Shown here one piece after another: positions 59,481 through 64,000 of a stretch of 64,000 bases of DNA. Under the pieces are notes generated by a model. That model did not search any database. It saw nothing but the letters and a program-made list of their open reading frames with translations, and was not told the DNA's origin. The DNA is taken from assembly GCF_902459465.1 (NCBI RefSeq), contig NC_047066.1, positions 20,649,047 through 20,713,046 of the forward strand, in the 5' to 3' direction. The position numbers were made by a program, and so were the translations under genes. The stretch comes from Asterias rubens (lineage: Eukaryota; Echinodermata; Asteroidea; Forcipulatida; Asteriidae). Numbering within the stretch: the first letter of the stretch is position 1; the number at the start of each line of letters is the position of its first letter.

Positions 59481-61624
59481 GGTAAGTTTAAACTGATTAG
59501 TCTGGGATTTTTTTTTTTTTCGTGGAAGTCATTTTATTTCCGATGTAGGGGAATGATTTCGTGACAGCTGAGGTGGAGTTTTATTATCAGAGTCAGCCTT
59601 TGGAACGATTGTTTTGCTAGAAGCGCTGAGGGAAATTGTTTGATTGCATTTACACTCTCAATAAATCAAGCGAGTGTTTGATGATAGTTATGTCAAATAG
59701 TTGATAAGCGCTGGGTGTTTTGGCTGACATGTATCAAATTTGGAACACCTGTTTTGAAGTATATCAGAAATATATGAATGTTTTAAGGACGTATACTTCG
59801 TTTTGTATTATTTATTTAAAGGTTTTGTGTATTTATATACGTTTAGTATATGTAATGATGAACTTGGACATTTACTCTTAAATCTAATGACAATACAAAC
59901 TATTGGTTATAATAAGCATGGGGAAGAACAGCGTTCGATAGTATAAAGCATTTTGAGAAATATTTCACTTCGATGCAAAACAATATCGAATTTTAAATCT
60001 GAGAAACAGTACTGTCTGACACGTTTTTCAGAATGTGTATTCCCATAGGCCTATTGGGGATTTTTTGTTCATGCGTGGACATAATCGATCCGTATTTTCG
60101 GCTATATCTCAAAAAGGAGACCACTTTTTCAGTGTACATTTTCGCAGGTTAGGTTTATTATACATTTGTATAGGATTTAAACAATCAAACGGTTCCAAAA
60201 ATTTATATAAAAAAAATACGGTGCACTTTCCACATTGTGAGATTGTTTTCTCAAGCTGTAAGTTATGCCTGCACAAAATCCAAGCACTATGCATGCCACA
60301 CTCTGGTTATAAGTAAATAGTTTGTTAAACTTCCGTATCCACGGCAAGTGCATACAAGTTTTGCATAGTTTTTACTCAACTATTTGCATGAAGAATCTCA
60401 TACAAAAAAATGCAGTTTAAAATATGACAATAGAGTAGAGCCACCAGTGTCCTTGTAAATTGTACCCGGTCTCGTAAAACTACGCTGTGGATCAAAGAGA
60501 TGGAATGAACAATATATTGAAATTTTCTTTATTTGCTGAAAGGATGACACCTGTAGTGAACATTTTGATTAAACACACTTACGATTTGGCGCTCATAGCC
60601 TGGATTAATGTCGACAGGACATTCTTCGACAAGTGGTTTGTCCATTTGCTATGGAGGCAGAATAATCAGGCCCATCAATCAGGAATTGGTAAATAACTCA
60701 GTGAAGGTTGGCGAGAATGTAATATGAAGACTTGTTAAACGAGCAAATGTGGAACCAACCATTTTGAGTTCCACATTGATTCAGAATGTGGCATGACAAC
60801 GACTTACATTAATGTGTTTAAACACTGCCACCTGCTGTAAGAAAACATTAATTAATACTCTTCTTTGTGTATAATTATCAAAGTTAAAAGCTATGACTGG
60901 AAAGCGTTTAGTTAATCAGTCTTGTTTATGCATTGCTTTTATATCTGATTTAGTATAAAAAGGTCGACAATATGAAAATGAAAACCTAATGAAAGTCTGT
61001 ACCGTCATGCCAGTCATTTTGCTTTGAAACAGTGTAAAAGCGTTTTATGAATGCAACTTGTTAATTGCTCTATATGATTCGTTACATGCACAGTACCGTT
61101 TAATTGCCGCGAAAGGTTTAACATAATCTCACGTTTTGTCTTAAACTATGCGTGGGTGCGCATTACTTAATGCCAATGAAATCACATAGGAGGTCTTCAT
61201 GTGCGGTGCTCCGAAGTGGTAAAAGATCCACAGTAGCATCCAGGCGAATCAGAAAGAAAGCGAAGTACACGCGCATTATGTACGTCGTATCACGAATCAA
61301 TACAAAATGCATAAAAACACAAGCCAGAATGAAACACACACCCGTGGTATACGTGTTTTCGCGCAGATTCGTGACTACGGCAGGATTTAGCCTGATTTGA
61401 AGCCAGGTTGCCAATGTTCACAAGGTTGGATGTGAGCATATACATTGTGGCGATAGCTCAAACATGACCGCCTGACTGACCTGCAATTTTGTTAGCAATT
61501 TTCATTAGGACTACCGGTAAGTTGGAGCGATATAAATGAATTCCCTAGCAGCTGTTTCTTTCATCCAGCAGAGTCAAACGACTCAATTTGGGTTATTGGA
61601 AAACTAAATTGGGTCTCTGTTTAA

Positions 61625-61956
61625 AAGCAGTAATACTGGTAATACTGGTAATAACTCAAATAATTATTAGCATAAACGAGCAATGGGGAGAGGTTGATTG
61701 TATTAAACATTGTGAAAAACGGCTCCCTCTGAAGTGACGTAGTTTTCGAGAGGGAAGTAATGTCCCACGAATTTAATTTCGCGACCTCAGATTTAGATTT
61801 CGAGGTCTCGAAATCAAGCATCTGAAAGCACACAACTTCGTGTGACAAGGGTGTTTTTTTTTTCCATAGTTATCTCGAAACTTCGACGACCAATTGAGCT
61901 CAAATTTTTACAAGTTTGGTAATTTACCAAGTGAGAAAGAAGGCACCTGGAACTAG
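61625..61956 (-). mobile_element. Degenerate TTAA-MITE
   Basis: TTAA at 61621-61624 and at 61957-61960. The left terminus is decayed (AAGCAGTAATACTGG); the internal palindrome and the CACACAACTTCGTGTGACAA phrase are kept. Confidence 0.7.
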
Positions 61957-62949
61957 TTAAAATCTGGGTCAATGTGACTCGTGAGCTCGAGTGTGGCTAT
62001 GTGGGGTTCGTACAATGACACTGACCACTCTCTCGTTAAAACAACATTGTCCTTATATGGAATATCTATATATATTCAAAACAAAACCGGCTATAACAAA
62101 ACATCATTGTCAAACGGGAACCTTCTTTTTGGCATCTTTCTTCCTAGTAAGATAAACGCTCCTCAGATGAGCACCTGTACGATCGGTCTATACCCACTTT
62201 CAAAACCGACGAGATTTAGTTCACTGTTTAAGTGTGATATTCCAACAAACATGTTGGGTAAATCCAAGGCTTTGAATGGTATTTTCTTAGGATTGAGTTT
62301 GAGATCGAATTCGAGCATTATACGTTGACTGCGTAGAGATTACGGCGGGTAAATTTACGACGACTATGGCCCTTTTCGAAACCAGGGCTTCGAGTCCAGA
62401 TTCGGCTCAGGCTAGCTTGGCCCCGCGGTGGTTTTGACAATTGTGCGTGCTTTGCGTACGTGCTCAGGGCTTCAGACGATAGAACGGAGCCTGAAGCCGA
62501 ATCCAAAGCTGAAGACGTGGATTCTAAAAGGGCCTATAAAACCTCATGAGTATTCATGTCGCGTCGAATCGAGTGAATTTAGCGGCAATCACACTCCTCC
62601 TCGGTGGTTTTGTGGCAAAGCATCGTCGTGCCTCGCCTACACAAGACGGCGTACGTTATCAAGTGGCGAGAGATAAGACGTTTTATGTCTGGCTGCTTTT
62701 CCCATCAACTTGATGTATTTAAGTTTATAGCTTTACAGCCAGTAAACCCACTGATGCTTTTCTAGAGTGAGATTCGATCTAAATGCACATGTAAGATTGC
62801 ATAGCCCTTAGTAACAGTTTCCCAAGCGTGGCTGATTTTCCAATTTAGCGGATTGTTTATGAAATATAATACTGCCGAATTGAAAAACGTTGGGATGTTT
62901 TTTTTATCTGCGCGATTAAGCATAATCAATAACATGGAATGACATCAGG

Positions 62950-63082
62950 TTTGCTCAGTGGTTTCTTTCCCTGCCTTTCACCTATGTGAACCCCGGTTCG
63001 AATCCCACCTCTGACCAGACCCTTGCATGTGGATTGGGTTTTCAGTCTCTACCTGATTATGACCCCGTTTGGGGTTTCCCCC
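62950..63082 (+). repeat. SINE-like repeat with B box, interrupted by a MITE
   Basis: CCCGGTTCGAATCCC (B box) near 62992 is followed by a body ending in GGGTTTCCCCC. The TTAA-MITE starts directly at its end. Confidence 0.55.
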
Positions 63083-63086
63083 TTAA

Positions 63087-63464
63087 AGGCAGTGGACACT
63101 ATTGGTAATTGTCAAAGACTAGCCTTCACAGTTGGTGTATCTCAACATATGCATAAAATAACAAACCTGTGAAAATTTGAGCTCAATCGGTCATCGAACT
63201 TGCGAGATAATAATGAAAGAAAAAACACCCTTGTCACACGAAGTTGTGTCCGTTTAGATGGTTGATTTCGATACCTCAAGTTCTAAATCTGAGGTCTCGA
63301 AATCAAATTCGTGGAAAATTACTTCTTTCTCGAAAACTCTGGCACTTCAGAGGGAGCCATTTCTCACAATGTTTTATACTATCAACCTCTCCCCATTACT
63401 CGTTACCAAGTAAGGTTTTATGCTAATCATTATTTTGAGTAATTACCAATAGTGTCCACTGCCT
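63087..63464 (+). mobile_element. TTAA-MITE, 378 bp, well preserved
   Basis: TTAA at 63083-63086 and 63465-63468. Both termini match the AGGCAGTGGACACTATTGG consensus. Length equals that of 19101-19478, and the two are close in sequence when one is reversed. Confidence 0.92.
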
Positions 63465-63914
63465 TTAAAAAGAGCATTTCTTCTCGTTTCCTATTCATCC
63501 TGTTAGTGAGGCTAATTATGCCGTAGGGATGTTATAAATAAAATACAAATATATTCCCTCTGGGTAGGATTTCTGTTTTACCATTTCCTTCCGCTGGAAA
63601 GATTTCTGCCTCCTTCAAAGACCCGTCCAAATTGGATTAGTGGTCCTATCATCAATAATATACTTGGTATCAGTTCTGACACGTTCTGCACGTCGTGTCA
63701 CCCGCCCTACCTGTTACGTGGTTATGTTGCACTTTATTCTGTATAAACGTACGTATACAAGTTACGTGTAAGGTATACGTATACTGGGTAGCTCTGCATG
63801 GTCATTTAGATTTCACCAAAGATTGCGAAAAACAATTTTATTAATCATAAACATCATGATAGCCCAACATCATCCTGCTTTAGGCCGCCTCTCTCTAAAA
63901 AAACAAATGGAAAA

Positions 63915-64000
63915 AAATACCTCGAAATCTAATTCCGAGGTCTCGAAATCAAACTCAAATATTATTTTATTGAGAAATTACTTCTTTCTAGAAAAAGACG
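63915..64000 (+). mobile_element. TTAA-MITE fragment at the window edge
   Basis: Contains the central palindrome phrases TCCGAGGTCTCGAAATCAAA and AAATTACTTCTTTCT. Both ends are missing here, and the right side runs off the window. Confidence 0.55.

Larger units (their letters stand above)
52878..64000. other. Right-hand intergenic block: repeats, no protein gene recognised
   Basis: Begins with the CHFR 3' UTR (no single clear poly(A) site chosen). After that, open frames are short and show no domain. Features seen are an AT-rich 154-bp tandem array, a 26-bp minisatellite, a dispersed repeat shared by 58340-58760 and 59920-60200, MITEs, a SINE head and a possible 5' exon near 59481. Confidence 0.5.

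Overview
This is a metazoan, probably echinoderm, genomic window. Genes are split into short exons with GT/AG borders and long AT-rich introns, and intergenic DNA is full of tRNA-derived SINE-like repeats, TTAA-flanked MITEs and fold-back elements. A sea star seems the most likely source, from the repeat style and the gene content. That assignment is inference and was not tested by a database search.

Layout. 148-2928 (+): last three exons of a gene for a PhnD-like (phosphonate-binding) periplasmic-binding-protein domain. 4825-12756: a complete 7,932-bp DNA transposon, transposase on the minus strand, inserted into one copy of a ~0.7-kb tandem duplication whose other copy (13111-13814) still carries the unoccupied target site. 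13815-15837: palindromes and fold-back DNA. 15845-26711 (+): a 13-exon ABCB half-transporter gene (796 aa predicted). 26712-34933: gene-poor, with MITEs. 34934-36124 (-): an intronless rhodopsin-family GPCR. 36125-41842: repeats, two minus-strand candidate exons, and the CHFR 5' region. 41843-52877 (+): CHFR, a 20-coding-exon ubiquitin ligase gene (736 aa predicted). 52878-64000: no recognisable protein gene, but a 26-bp minisatellite, AT-rich tandem repeats, MITEs and perhaps a 5' exon near 59481.

The standout is the transposon. Its seven coding exons join in one uninterrupted 974-codon frame. Residues 1-240 match the order and spacing of the N-terminal zinc and RING module of vertebrate RAG1. 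The C-terminal half has a candidate D/D/E core with a CxxC pair and an HxxxxH pair whose spacing closely follows that of the RAG1 core. The element starts and ends with CACGTAG and is flanked by a 4-bp TGTC duplication. The empty site in the neighbouring duplicate confirms both ends to the base. It resembles the element type described from molluscs as N-RAG-TP (recalled from memory), here apparently full length and possibly young.

CHFR, the ABCB transporter, the GPCR and the PhnD-like gene have no evident functional link; they are simply neighbours. Exon borders were set by eye from splice consensus and reading-frame continuity; transcript data would be the decisive check.
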